The notes beneath the pieces are model-generated. The model had not been told where the DNA came from. It searched no databases and saw only the letters and a program-made list of their open reading frames with translations. A stretch of DNA of 64,000 bases from Bin87 sp965220105. GTDB taxonomy: Bacteria > Chloroflexota > Dehalococcoidia > Lucifugimonadales > UBA3495. The position numbers were made by a program, and so were the translations under genes. The DNA is taken from the NCBI GenBank assembly GCA_965220105.1, contig OZ244811.1, forward strand, positions 1,798,001 through 1,862,000, in the 5' to 3' direction. This document shows positions 8,458 to 16,701 of the stretch, one piece after another; within the stretch, counting starts at the first letter, position 1; each line of letters begins with the position of its first letter.

Positions 8458-10314
8458 ATGGTACGCCAGGAATTTGAACACCGCCTGCTGGTGACGCCGG
8501 AGCGTCCCGGCGTTTACCTGATGAAAAACGCGCGCGGCGCGGTGATCTACGTGGGTAAAGCGGCAGTACTCCGGAACCGGCTGCGCTCGTATTTCGGCTC
8601 TCCCGCCGGCCTGGACCGTAAGACGCGCCGGATGGTCAGTGAGCTGGCCGACTTCGAGTACATCGTTACCGACACCGAGGCAGAGGCGCTGATCCTCGAA
8701 AATACGCTGATCAAGCGCCACCGCCCCCACTTCAACGTACGCCTCAAGGATGACAAGACTTATCCCTATCTGAAGGTGGACCTGGCGGATGATTTCCCGC
8801 GGGTATACATCACCCGGGGAGTCCACAAGGACGGCGCGCGTTACTTCGGGCCCTTCGCCAGCGCCGGCAGCGTCCGGCAGTCGATGGACCTGGTGAAAAA
8901 GCTGTTTCCGTACCGTTCGTGCACCAAGAAAATCACGGGTGCCGACCCTCGGCCCTGCCTTGAGTATTACATCAACCGGTGCGTCGGTCCTTGTGCCGGG
9001 CTGGCGGATCAGGAGGAGTACGCGGAGGTCGTGAGGCAGGTCATACTGTTCCTGGAAGGCAACACCGAAATGGTGACGAGCCAACTGCGGAGCAAGATGG
9101 ATGCGGCGGCGGCAGAGCTGGAATTCGAACGGGCCGCTGCCCTGCGGGACCAGATGGCCGCCATCCATAAGTTTGAGGAAGAGCGCACCGTCAAGGTCGA
9201 CTCGGGCCGGATGACAGACCTGGACGCCATCGCCATGTCGGTGGCGGCCAACGAGACCTGGGTGGAAATATTTTTCATAAGGCGGGGCAAGCTAATCGGG
9301 CGGGATCATTTCTTCATGGAGGGACCGCAGGACGACGAACCCGGTTCGATCATCGCCCAGTTCGTGCAGCAATTCTACGCCAATGCCCTGGAGATTCCGC
9401 CGACCATCCTGATGCAACACGACCCGCCCGAGGAAGACGCGCAATTGTTGCTGGGCTTCCTGCGTGACAGGCGCGGCGGCGCGGTGCGTTTGGTGCGGCC
9501 ACAGCGGGGCGAAAATCGCAAGCTGTTGCGAGTCGTCGCCGACAACGCTGCCGAGGGACTGGCCCAGCATCGAGTGAAGTGGTTGAACCGTTCCGACGCC
9601 ATCCAGGGAGCGTTGGGCGAGCTGGAAGAGGAACTGAGCCTGCCCGCCCTGCCCAGACGCATGGAGTGCTACGACATTTCGCACATCCAGGGCAGCAACC
9701 TGGTGGGGAGCATGGTCGTGTTCGACGACGGCAAACCCTACACCCGGGACTATCGCCGTTTCAAAATCAAGGCCGTGGACGGAGTGGACGATTACGCCAG
9801 CATGAAAGAGATGCTGACCCGCCGGTTCAAGCGGTTGAGCCAGGCCATCAGCAACCCCGATCCGGACGGCAAGGTGGATACGTGGGGCGTGGCGCCCGAC
9901 CTGGTTATCATCGACGGGGGGAAGGGGCATCTGTCGGCGGCGCGGGAAGTAATGCTGCACCTGGGACTGGAGCAGATTCCGCTGTGTTCGCTGGCGAAGG
10001 AAAACGAAGAGCTGTTCGTTCCGCACACGCCGGAGCCCATCGTCCTGCCGCGAAACTCCCAGGCGCTATACCTGATGCAGCGGATCCGCGACGAAGCGCA
10101 CCGGTTCGCCATCAGCTTCCATCGCAATTTGCGGTCGAAAAGCAGTCTCAAATCTCCCATCGACATGGTTACCGGCATCGGGCCGAAGCGGAAACGCATG
10201 TTGCTGCGTCGGTTCGGGTCGCTGCAGGGCATCAAGGAAGCCAGCGTGGAGGACATCGCCGCCGTGCCGGGGCTGACGCGCTCGCTGGCCGTGAGACTGA
10301 AACAGACCATTTAG
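8458..10314 (+). CDS. uvrC: UvrABC system protein C (excinuclease)
   Basis: The 618-residue protein has every UvrC module. The GIY-YIG nuclease is at residues 15-95 (GVYLMKN...VIYVGKA). A cysteine pair region CTKKI...RPCLEYYINRCVGPC lies near 160-180. The UvrB-binding UVR helix pair is near 205-240 (FERAAALRDQMAAI). The RNase H-like nuclease begins at YDISHIQGSNLVGSMVVF near 403, and a C-terminal helix-hairpin-helix pair lies at about 565-618 (GIGPKRKRMLLRRFGS). It makes the dual incisions around DNA lesions recognised by UvrAB. uvrA and uvrB are not in the window. Length is normal and no damage is seen. Confidence 0.97.
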   Translation: MVRQEFEHRLLVTPERPGVYLMKNARGAVIYVGKAAVLRNRLRSYFGSPAGLDRKTRRMVSELADFEYIVTDTEAEALILENTLIKRHRPHFNVRLKDDKTYPYLKVDLADDFPRVYITRGVHKDGARYFGPFASAGSVRQSMDLVKKLFPYRSCTKKITGADPRPCLEYYINRCVGPCAGLADQEEYAEVVRQVILFLEGNTEMVTSQLRSKMDAAAAELEFERAAALRDQMAAIHKFEEERTVKVDSGRMTDLDAIAMSVAANETWVEIFFIRRGKLIGRDHFFMEGPQDDEPGSIIAQFVQQFYANALEIPPTILMQHDPPEEDAQLLLGFLRDRRGGAVRLVRPQRGENRKLLRVVADNAAEGLAQHRVKWLNRSDAIQGALGELEEELSLPALPRRMECYDISHIQGSNLVGSMVVFDDGKPYTRDYRRFKIKAVDGVDDYASMKEMLTRRFKRLSQAISNPDPDGKVDTWGVAPDLVIIDGGKGHLSAAREVMLHLGLEQIPLCSLAKENEELFVPHTPEPIVLPRNSQALYLMQRIRDEAHRFAISFHRNLRSKSSLKSPIDMVTGIGPKRKRMLLRRFGSLQGIKEASVEDIAAVPGLTRSLAVRLKQTI

Positions 10315-10328
10315 AAACTATCTCAAAA

Positions 10329-10356
10329 CGCCCTTCGACAAGTTCAGGGTGAGCGG
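10329..10356. repeat. Isolated copy of the REP core
   Basis: CCCTTCGACAAGTTCAGGGT and the following GAGCGG match the 26-base core seen at 5602 and 5727 with a few changes. Here the flanking palindromic arms are missing. It follows the uvrC stop by 14 bases. Confidence 0.5.
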
Positions 10357-10516
10357 TTTCCAACGTTTGTTCTGATTTTCCTGGGGACGGCGGCCCTGCT
10401 CATATCCTGGCTGGGGTGAGGCGACGGCCCGATTTCCGGCGCAATCGTCCGAATCGTGCCGGCCCGTTTCTTGCCAATGGCGACAGGGGTAATTTACTAT
10501 TATCAAACGTCCACGA

Positions 10517-10554
10517 GCGGTGAGGGCGGCATGGAGCGGTGAAGGCGGCATGGA
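10517..10554 (+). repeat. 19-base tandem duplication spanning a start codon
   Basis: GCGGTGAGGGCGGCATGGA at 10517-10535 is followed directly by the same 19 bases with one change. Each copy contains an ATG. The ATG of the second copy (10550) opens the gene that follows, while that of the first copy reads into a stop after two codons. The leader and start region have therefore been duplicated. Confidence 0.6.
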
Positions 10555-11338
10555 AACGTCGGGAGTAATCAAGCTGGTCATTACGCTGCCCAACGGGTCG
10601 CAGGTTTCGATTGAGTCCGACGACCGGGAGTTGGTGCGTGAGTTCTATTATTCGGCGTTGCCCCAACTGACCGGAGTTCTGCCGGCAGACGCTGAACCGG
10701 CGCCGGCCGCTCCCCCGGAGTTCGTGAGCCAGGCGAAACACGACGGCGTGATGGGCAATGGGGTGAATGGTCGACCGCACTGGGATGACGCACCCGTCGG
10801 CACCCCCGACCCGGAAGCGACGGCGCCGGCGGCCAACGGGGCGGAACCCACCACCGTGATGCCCGAATCGCCGGAGGCCGGAACCGTCCGAGCCGAACCG
10901 AATACCCATCAGGTGACGGGCAACGGAAACGGGCAGCCGGCAAACATTCCCGATCGGAATGGCGCCATTCAACCGATTACGGCGGACGAGCTGGAATACG
11001 TGGCTTTCTGCCGTCGGGTGAGTCCGCTGGGCGATATGCGGCGCGTGGTAGTAGCCGCGGAGGCCGGCGACCGATACCTGTCGATCAAGAGCGTGGATCC
11101 GGACGAGTTGTCGCCCCTGTTTTCGCTGGCGGGCTGGCCGCTGCCCCATAACTTCGTGCAGACGTTGCGAAATGCGGCGCGTACCAAGTTTCGCTGGCTG
11201 GAACGCATCGCCGGTCAGCCTGGCCACTACCGGGTCACGAACGTGGGCCGCAGCATCGTGCTGGGAGAAAAACCGGTGACGGTTGCTGCACGGGTTGAAG
11301 TGGGGTCGGCGCCTGGGGATGTGGGCGACGGGGCGTAG
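10550..11338 (+). CDS. Hypothetical protein with low-complexity middle
   Basis: The product is 262 residues in three parts. An N-terminal stretch of about 45 residues (IKLVITLPNGSQVSIESDD) looks like a small beta-rich domain. A Pro/Ala/Gly/Asn-rich linker runs from about 55 to 145. A C-terminal part of about 110 residues follows, with predicted helices and a WLERIAGQPGHYRVTNVGR segment that resembles the wing of a winged helix. I do not recognise a family. A DNA-binding or scaffold role is a guess from the C-terminal pattern. It stands alone between uvrC and the aldehyde dehydrogenase. Confidence 0.6.
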   Translation: METSGVIKLVITLPNGSQVSIESDDRELVREFYYSALPQLTGVLPADAEPAPAAPPEFVSQAKHDGVMGNGVNGRPHWDDAPVGTPDPEATAPAANGAEPTTVMPESPEAGTVRAEPNTHQVTGNGNGQPANIPDRNGAIQPITADELEYVAFCRRVSPLGDMRRVVVAAEAGDRYLSIKSVDPDELSPLFSLAGWPLPHNFVQTLRNAARTKFRWLERIAGQPGHYRVTNVGRSIVLGEKPVTVAARVEVGSAPGDVGDGA

Positions 11339-11397
11339 GCCGTTTGCCAGACCTTTTTCCGAGGTGGGGTTCGGCGAGATTGGCGTGTGGGTGAGGG

Positions 11398-11482
11398 CGG
11401 GGGATTGGCGTGTTGGTGCGCTCCTCGCAACGACGGGTGAGGGCGGCGGGATTGGCGTGTCGCGGCGCTGCTCGCGATGACA
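11398..11482. repeat. Two degenerate REP half-units in tandem
   Basis: Two similar segments, each starting GGATTGGCGTGT and ending GCTCCTCGCAACGAC or GCTGCTCGCGATGAC, lie side by side. They are degraded copies of the arm GGATTGCCACG...CTCGCAATGAC seen at 5628 and 23719. Confidence 0.5.
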
Positions 11483-11568
11483 GGGGGCGGTGCAGGTAGT
11501 ACAATCGGAGGCCCTGCGAATAGTCCGCGGAGGGTACATATTGTGTTGGGAAACGAGGAGAGCGCGCC

Positions 11569-12987
11569 ATGAGGATGTATATTTGCGGCGAATGGGTTGA
11601 CCGCGATGACAAGATGCCGGTGGTCAATCCATTCGACCAGTCGGTGATTGATACGGTGCCCCGGGGTTCCGCCGCCGACGTGGAAGCGGCGATCACCAGC
11701 GCGACGCGTGGCGCCGCTGTGATGGGCAAACTGCCCTCGCATCGTCGGTACGCCATTTTGAAGCGCGCCGCCGACCTGATGGGGGAACGCGCCGATGACC
11801 TAGCGGAAACCATCACCCGCGAGGAGGGCAAGGTAATCGCCGAGGGTCGGGCCGAGGTGCAGCGCGCCATCCAGACCATCACGCTATCCGCCGAGGAGTC
11901 TAAGCGGCTGCATGGCGAGACGGTTCCGCTGGACGCCGCCCCCGGCATCGTCAGCCAGTTCGGGTTCACGATACGGGTGCCGGTGGGAGTGGTGGCGGCG
12001 ATTGCGCCGTTCAACTTCCCGCTGAACCTGGTGTGCCACAAGGTTGGGCCGGCGCTGGCGGGTGGCAACGCCGTAGTGCTGAAGCCGGCCGGCGACACCC
12101 CCATGTCGGCGCTGAAACTCACCGAGATTCTCCTGGAAGCCGGTTTGCCCGAAGAGGCGATTCAGACAATCACGGGATCGGGCGGGGAGATTGGCGATGC
12201 CATCACCGGCGACCCGCGCATCCGCAAGATTACGTTCACCGGCAGCATGGAAGTGGGCGACCGAATCTGCCGAAACGCGGGCATCAAGAAGGTGACGATG
12301 GAGCTGGGTTCGAACAGCCCGCTCATCATCATGTCCGATGCCGACATCGAGAAGGTGGCGGCGGCCACGGTTGCCAGCGGCTTTTCCAACGCCGGCCAGG
12401 TGTGCATCTCGACCCAGCGGGTGTTTGCGGCGCGGGCGATCTACGCCGACCTGCTGGATGCGCTAGTGCAGCCCACGCAGGATTTCAACGCCGGCAACCC
12501 CTTTGACGAAGACGTCAAGATGGGGCCGATGATTCGCCAAACCGACGCCGAGCGGGTCGAGAGCTGGATAACTGAGGCGGTCGGCCAGGGCGCGCGGGTC
12601 ATCGCCGGCGGCGAGCGGCAGGGTACGCTGCACACGGCGACCGTTATCGCCGACGCCCTGCCGGACATGCTCATCTCCCGGGAGGAGCTGTTCGGACCGG
12701 CCATCGCGGTGAGCGCGTTTGACGACATCGACGACGCCATCGCCAAGGCCAACGATTCCCGGTTTGGGCTGTCGGCCGGCATCTTCACGCAAAACGTGGA
12801 CTGGGCCATGCGGTTCGCGCAGGAGGTCCACTCGGGCAACCTGCACATCAACGCCTCTCCCCAGTGGCGCGCCGACGTGATGCCCTACGGCGGGTTGAAG
12901 GATAGCGGCATGGGCAAGGAAGGGCCGGCCTACGCCATCGATGAAATGACCGAGCTCAAGATGGTTGTGTTCCACCTGGGCGGGTAG
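11569..12987 (+). CDS. NAD(P)-dependent aldehyde dehydrogenase
   Basis: The 472-residue protein is a full-length ALDH superfamily member. The cofactor-binding segment is near residue 145 (APFNFPLNL), followed by VLKPAGDTPMSALKL and FTGSMEVGD. The general base glutamate is in MELGSNSPLI at about 245 and the catalytic cysteine in NAGQVCISTQRV at about 278. Sequence style is that of lactaldehyde, phosphonoacetaldehyde or non-phosphorylating glyceraldehyde-3-phosphate dehydrogenases. The substrate is not determined. The ATG at 11569 and a second ATG two codons later are both possible; a GAGGAGAGCG stretch precedes it. A strong hairpin follows the stop. Confidence 0.93.
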   Translation: MRMYICGEWVDRDDKMPVVNPFDQSVIDTVPRGSAADVEAAITSATRGAAVMGKLPSHRRYAILKRAADLMGERADDLAETITREEGKVIAEGRAEVQRAIQTITLSAEESKRLHGETVPLDAAPGIVSQFGFTIRVPVGVVAAIAPFNFPLNLVCHKVGPALAGGNAVVLKPAGDTPMSALKLTEILLEAGLPEEAIQTITGSGGEIGDAITGDPRIRKITFTGSMEVGDRICRNAGIKKVTMELGSNSPLIIMSDADIEKVAAATVASGFSNAGQVCISTQRVFAARAIYADLLDALVQPTQDFNAGNPFDEDVKMGPMIRQTDAERVESWITEAVGQGARVIAGGERQGTLHTATVIADALPDMLISREELFGPAIAVSAFDDIDDAIAKANDSRFGLSAGIFTQNVDWAMRFAQEVHSGNLHINASPQWRADVMPYGGLKDSGMGKEGPAYAIDEMTELKMVVFHLGG

Positions 12988-13311
12988 GGCGGTATTGGCC
13001 CTCACCCCCGGCCCCTCTCCGGTTGGGAGAGGGGAGTTCGGGTTTCGCCCCTCTCCCAACCGGGAGGGGGGGTTTTTGTTGGGGCGGCGGGATGGGTGGA
13101 GTGGTTTGGTGTTGGGTATTCACCCTCACCCCAACCCTCTCCCATCAAGGTTGAGGGGGTAGCTTTAGGCGGGCTCAGGATCAGCGGGTAGGGTGTCAGG
13201 TGGACGGGGGTTTTGGGTAGGCATTCACGTTCACCCTCGTCCTTTCCAGTGTGGTAATCTCGGTGGGCCGCTGACGGGAGTTGGGCGGATCAGGGGTTTT
13301 GGAGATTTGAC
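12988..13311. repeat. Gene-free stretch with pyrimidine/purine-rich inverted repeats
   Basis: No gene is seen. It holds a perfect 16-base inverted repeat (13019-13034 against 13048-13063) and a second, weaker block at 13123-13160 that starts CACCCTCACCCCAACCCTCT. The same block recurs at 14808-14846 and 14885-14922. These are dispersed palindromic elements. Confidence 0.6.
13019..13077 (+). terminator. Likely terminator after the aldehyde dehydrogenase
   Basis: The 16-bp stem CCGGTTGGGAGAGGGG with a 13-base loop is followed by a G-rich run and TTTTTG at 13072-13077. It lies about 30 bases after the stop of the dehydrogenase. It is also a member of the dispersed repeat family, so its terminator role is inferred. 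Confidence 0.5.
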
Positions 13312-14121
13312 ATGACCAGCAGGCCGCATGGGATAGATGGATGGGGGTTCCCTGACCAGGAATACGCCCCGACGCCGCGACTGATGACGGAGACTCCGAC
13401 CAGCGCGCTGGTGGTTACTCCGCACCCCGACGACGCCGAGGGAGGCTGCGGCGCTACCATGGCCAAGTGGATTGCCGAAGCGGGAACGCACGTGGTGGTG
13501 CTGATGTCGACCAACGGCAACAAGGGGACCGGCGACCGAGCCATGACGCCGGATCGCCTGGCGGCGACACGGGAAGCGGAACAGCGGGAAGCGTCAAGAA
13601 TGCTGGGCGTGGACGAGGTGGTCTTCCTGCGCTACGGCGACGGCGAGCTGGAAGACACCGTGAAATACCGGGGTGAAGTGGTACGGGAGATCCGCCGGCA
13701 CAAGCCCGAGGTTGTGTTTTGCATCGACCCCTACCGGGTCACGTCCCACACCCACCGGGACCACCGCAAGAGCGGTCAGGTGGCGCTGGACGCCGCCTAT
13801 TCCTACGCCTGGAGCTATCTGGATTATCCGGAGCAATTCGCCGGTGGCCTGGAACCGCACCGGGTGAGAGAGGCCCTGTTGTGGGGTTCGGAGCGCCCGG
13901 ATACGTTCATCGAGGTGACCGAGGAGCAAGTTCGAATGAAGGCGGAGTCCCTGCTGGCCCACGCATCCCAGATGGGTCCGCGGACTCCGGAGATCCGGCT
14001 GGAGCGATTCACCGTCGGCGCCCGCAACCAGGGAGAGCGCATCGGCGTGGAACTCGCCGAGGGGTTCCGCCGGATCGAGTTCAACCTGGGCAGCGAGGAG
14101 TGGTGGCTGCTGAATCGGTAG
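13312..14121 (+). CDS. PIG-L/LmbE-family deacetylase
   Basis: The 269-residue protein carries the zinc motif HPDDAE near residue 38 and the HxxH-type pair in TSHTHRDHRKSG near residue 145, as in LmbE-like N-acetylglucosaminyl deacetylases such as MshB and BshB. It removes an acetyl group from a sugar or similar amide; the substrate is unknown. GGAG lies 8 bases before the ATG at 13312. An alternative ATG at 13384 would begin closer to the conserved domain. MshB and BshB act in low-molecular-weight thiol synthesis, and a DinB-type protein lies elsewhere in the window, but no thiol pathway genes are adjacent. Confidence 0.88.
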   Translation: MTSRPHGIDGWGFPDQEYAPTPRLMTETPTSALVVTPHPDDAEGGCGATMAKWIAEAGTHVVVLMSTNGNKGTGDRAMTPDRLAATREAEQREASRMLGVDEVVFLRYGDGELEDTVKYRGEVVREIRRHKPEVVFCIDPYRVTSHTHRDHRKSGQVALDAAYSYAWSYLDYPEQFAGGLEPHRVREALLWGSERPDTFIEVTEEQVRMKAESLLAHASQMGPRTPEIRLERFTVGARNQGERIGVELAEGFRRIEFNLGSEEWWLLNR

Positions 14122-14124
14122 GTG

Positions 14125-14730
14125 TCAGGCGGCGATGGCGGCGATGACCTCGTCGGCGTCGGCCACCCAGGCCATGCGGGGGAAGATGATGTCCATGCAC
14201 ACGTTGTGCTCTTCGGCGGTGGCGGCGGCGCAACAATCCCGAACGACGATGCAGTCGTAGTCCTTATCACGCGCGTCGCGCAGGGAGCCTTCCACGACGC
14301 CGGTGGTGGAATAGCCGGTGAGGATCAGGGTAGTGATCCCGAAGCGGCGCAGGTACACCTCGATATCGGTGGTGTTGAAGGGGCTGGTGGTGTGCTTGAC
14401 GACCACCGGATCGCCCGGCTGAGGAGCTAGTTCTGAAACCACCTCGGCGTCGTGGGTGCCTCCGGTGAGGCGCGGGCCGGCGTCGGCGGCGGACGCCGGA
14501 GCGCCGAAGGGGAGTCGGGGGGCGTCGCGACGGTCGGCACGGCGGTTGACGACGACGTAGATGACCGGCAGGTTGACGGAACGGGCCATTTCCAGCAGAC
14601 GGGCGCTGTTGGCGATTATCTCGGGGCCTGACAGCGGTTGTTGGGGCATCACGGCGCCCTTGATCAGTTCGTTTTGCATGTCCTGGATCAGGAGTGCGGT
14701 GGTCTGGGGGTCGATGGTCAGGTCGGGCAC
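14125..14730 (-). CDS. Isochorismatase-fold hydrolase lacking the catalytic cysteine
   Basis: The 201-residue protein has the cysteine hydrolase fold. D17 is in LLIQDMQNEL, K112 in VVVKHTTSPF, and the turn before the nucleophile is LILTGYSTTGVVEG. In cysteine hydrolases (nicotinamidases, N-carbamoylsarcosine amidases) that turn ends in a cysteine. Here the position is V145. True isochorismatases such as EntB and PhzD also lack the cysteine, so the protein may be a hydrolase of that kind or a non-amidase. It converges with the PIG-L gene, with only 3 bases between stops. Confidence 0.82.
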   Translation of the reverse strand: MPDLTIDPQTTALLIQDMQNELIKGAVMPQQPLSGPEIIANSARLLEMARSVNLPVIYVVVNRRADRRDAPRLPFGAPASAADAGPRLTGGTHDAEVVSELAPQPGDPVVVKHTTSPFNTTDIEVYLRRFGITTLILTGYSTTGVVEGSLRDARDKDYDCIVVRDCCAAATAEEHNVCMDIIFPRMAWVADADEVIAAIAA

Positions 14731-14865
14731 GATAGACCTCCGGGGCGTTCGGGCGGGTTGTGGTGGTTCAGGCGATACGTTGGGCTGTTTGGGATCACTG
14801 TGATTTCACTCTCACCCCAACCCTCTCCCATCAAGGGAGAGGGGGTTTTGCGATTCCGTGGAACG

Positions 14866-14984
14866 TTAGAGGGTGTCTAAAAACTCCCTCTCCCCTTGTG
14901 GGAGAGGGCTGGGGTGAGGGGTCGTTCCCCCGCTACTCCACCTCTCGCCCGAGACTCACCAGGTGCTTGTTAGACACCCTCTTA
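14866..14984. mobile_element. MITE-like element with 15-base terminal inverted repeats
   Basis: TTAGAGGGTGTCTAA at 14866-14880 and TTAGACACCCTCTTA at 14970-14984 are inverted repeats matching at 14 of 15 positions. They enclose about 90 bases that include a hairpin of the CCCTCTCCCC...GGGAGAGGG family. No gene is inside. The right end overlaps the stop codon of the oxidoreductase at 14982. An insertion that trimmed the end of that gene is possible. Confidence 0.5.
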
Positions 14985-16001
14985 GAGTTCCTGGAGTTCA
15001 CCGACGATGCGGCGCAGCTGGGTTTGCTCGGCGTCGCTGGCGGTCTGGATGGAGAAGTGCATTTCATCGACGAGGCCGCCGTACCTTTCCTGGAACATTC
15101 CGGGGATTTCGTCGTATTCGCCGATGATGGCGAAGGCATCCAGCATTTCGTCGGACACGAGGCTGCCCATCTCATCCCACCTGCCTTCCAGGGACATGCG
15201 GTGGAGCTGGCGTCCGATGTCCTCGAAGCCGTGGCATTCCAGCACGGGGAAGTAGGTGCGGGTGGAGGAATAGAAGGCGATGCGTCGGCGGGTTTCGGCG
15301 TCCATTTCGCGGATGGCGGCCCGATTGGGGCCGGTGACGATGAAGCCGCCGCCGACCACGGAGACGTCCTTCGGGTTGCGGCCGGCCCGGCGCGCGCCCT
15401 CGCTGATGTTGGGTTTGACCACCTGGCGGATGTATTCGGGGGAGGTGAGGCTGTGGAGCATGAGTCCGTCGCTGCATTCGCCGGCGACCAGGCAGTTGTA
15501 GCCGTTGACGGCGGCGGTGAACACCTCGGGATGGGGATGGTCGCTAGGGCCCGGGCTGAAGAAGGGGGTCATCAGGGAGAATTGGTAGAAGTCGCCGGCG
15601 TATTCGAGGTTGCTGCCGGTGTCCCAGCAATTCCAGATGGCGTGGAGGGACTGGACGTATTCCCTGAGACGGGGGCCGGGAGAACCCCAGCGGGTGGCGA
15701 AGCGGCGCTCGATGTGTCCCTTGACCTGGGTGCCCAGACCGAGGCGGAAGCGTCCGCCACTGGCGTCGTGTAGATCGCGGGCGGTGTAGGCCAGGACCAT
15801 GGGAGAGCGGGGGAAGGCGATGGCGACGTGGGTTTCCAGGGTGACGCGGCTGGTGGTAGTGGCGGCCACGGCCAGGGGCAGGAAGGGGTCGTGGGCGGTT
15901 TCGTTGGTGGCGACGCCATCGTAGCCCATGGACTCGGCCCAGGCGGCCTCGGCGGCAACAGCGTTCAGGTCGCGGGATTTGAGGGAATAGACGACTCTCA
16001 T
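14982..16001 (-). CDS. LLM-class flavin-dependent oxidoreductase (F420-type)
   Basis: The 339-residue protein is a luciferase-like monooxygenase. It starts with MRVVYSLKSRDLNAVAAEA and continues with the typical barrel segments ESMGYDGVATNET, LETHVAIAFPRSPMVLAYTA and ASGGRFRLGLGTQVKGHIERR. It resembles the F420-dependent group described for actinobacteria and is common in Chloroflexota. Substrate and cofactor (FMN or F420) cannot be told from sequence alone. GGAG lies 7 bases before the ATG at 16001. Its stop codon falls within the inverted repeat of a MITE-like element, so the last residues may be altered. It lies 31 bases after the pterin dehydratase gene on the same strand. Confidence 0.88.
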   Translation of the reverse strand: MRVVYSLKSRDLNAVAAEAAWAESMGYDGVATNETAHDPFLPLAVAATTTSRVTLETHVAIAFPRSPMVLAYTARDLHDASGGRFRLGLGTQVKGHIERRFATRWGSPGPRLREYVQSLHAIWNCWDTGSNLEYAGDFYQFSLMTPFFSPGPSDHPHPEVFTAAVNGYNCLVAGECSDGLMLHSLTSPEYIRQVVKPNISEGARRAGRNPKDVSVVGGGFIVTGPNRAAIREMDAETRRRIAFYSSTRTYFPVLECHGFEDIGRQLHRMSLEGRWDEMGSLVSDEMLDAFAIIGEYDEIPGMFQERYGGLVDEMHFSIQTASDAEQTQLRRIVGELQEL

Positions 16002-16032
16002 TGGTGCTCCGGAGGTTTGCGGATGGGTGATT

Positions 16033-16392
16033 TTATGCTTCGACGGTGGCGTAGTCGCCGTACAGCTGGTCGGTTTTGGCGGCCATGATGAAGTCGTTGC
16101 GGTGGAGGTTGCGGATTTTGTGGGTCCACCAGGTAACGGTGACGCGGCCCCACTCGGTGGTGAGCCTGGGGTGGTGTCCCTCGGACTCGGCCAGCTCGCC
16201 CAGGGCGTTGGTGAAAGCCAGGGCATTGACGAAGTTGTTGAACTTGAACTGGCGGTCGAGCTTGGGGATGCCGGATTCGTCGATTAGCGCCCAGTCGTCG
16301 ACGGCGGGGTGCAGCTCGACGATCTCGCCGTCGGTTACGTGGGGGGAATCACGGCGGCAGGCGGTGCATTTTTCGCTGTAGAGTTGGTTCAT
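16033..16392 (-). CDS. Pterin-4a-carbinolamine dehydratase (PhhB/PCD family)
   Basis: The 119-residue protein has the PCD motif EGHHPRL, in which the two histidines and the proline belong to the active site, followed by VTVTWWTHKI with the third histidine. A short N-terminal extension holds a CTACRR cysteine pair seen in many bacterial PCD proteins. The enzyme dehydrates 4a-hydroxytetrahydropterin. No pterin-dependent hydroxylase is in the window, and many bacterial homologues are thought to serve molybdopterin metabolism. The start at 16392 follows a GGAGG about 6 bases upstream. Confidence 0.9.
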   Translation of the reverse strand: MNQLYSEKCTACRRDSPHVTDGEIVELHPAVDDWALIDESGIPKLDRQFKFNNFVNALAFTNALGELAESEGHHPRLTTEWGRVTVTWWTHKIRNLHRNDFIMAAKTDQLYGDYATVEA

Positions 16393-16701
16393 TTTGGGCC
16401 TCCGGGTGGGTATGGATGACGGAGTTGAGGAGGGTAATGGCATTCTAGCATAGGGGCTTGGGCTGGCCGTGGGGTTGGGCGTCGCCAGCGGGGCATGGCG
16501 GGTTTCGCGCGGAGCCGTCGATGCCGGTCAGCAGGAACACGATCGGAGCGGTGACAGGATTGCCACGTCGCTGCGTTCCTGGCAATGACCGTGCGTGGGT
16601 TGCGGGGTTGGTCTTAGCGGTGTGCGCCGATGCTATCATCCTGTAGGTGAATCGGGATGGGTAACAATCGATTGCGGATGCGTGACGAGCGCAAGGAGAC
16701 G
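16393..16701. repeat. Intergenic stretch with a REP-arm copy at 16558-16590
   Basis: No gene is supported. Bases 16558-16590 read GGATTGCCACGTCGCTGCG then TTCCTGGCAATGAC, a copy of the dispersed arm. The rest shows no clear promoter or hairpin. Confidence 0.5.
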
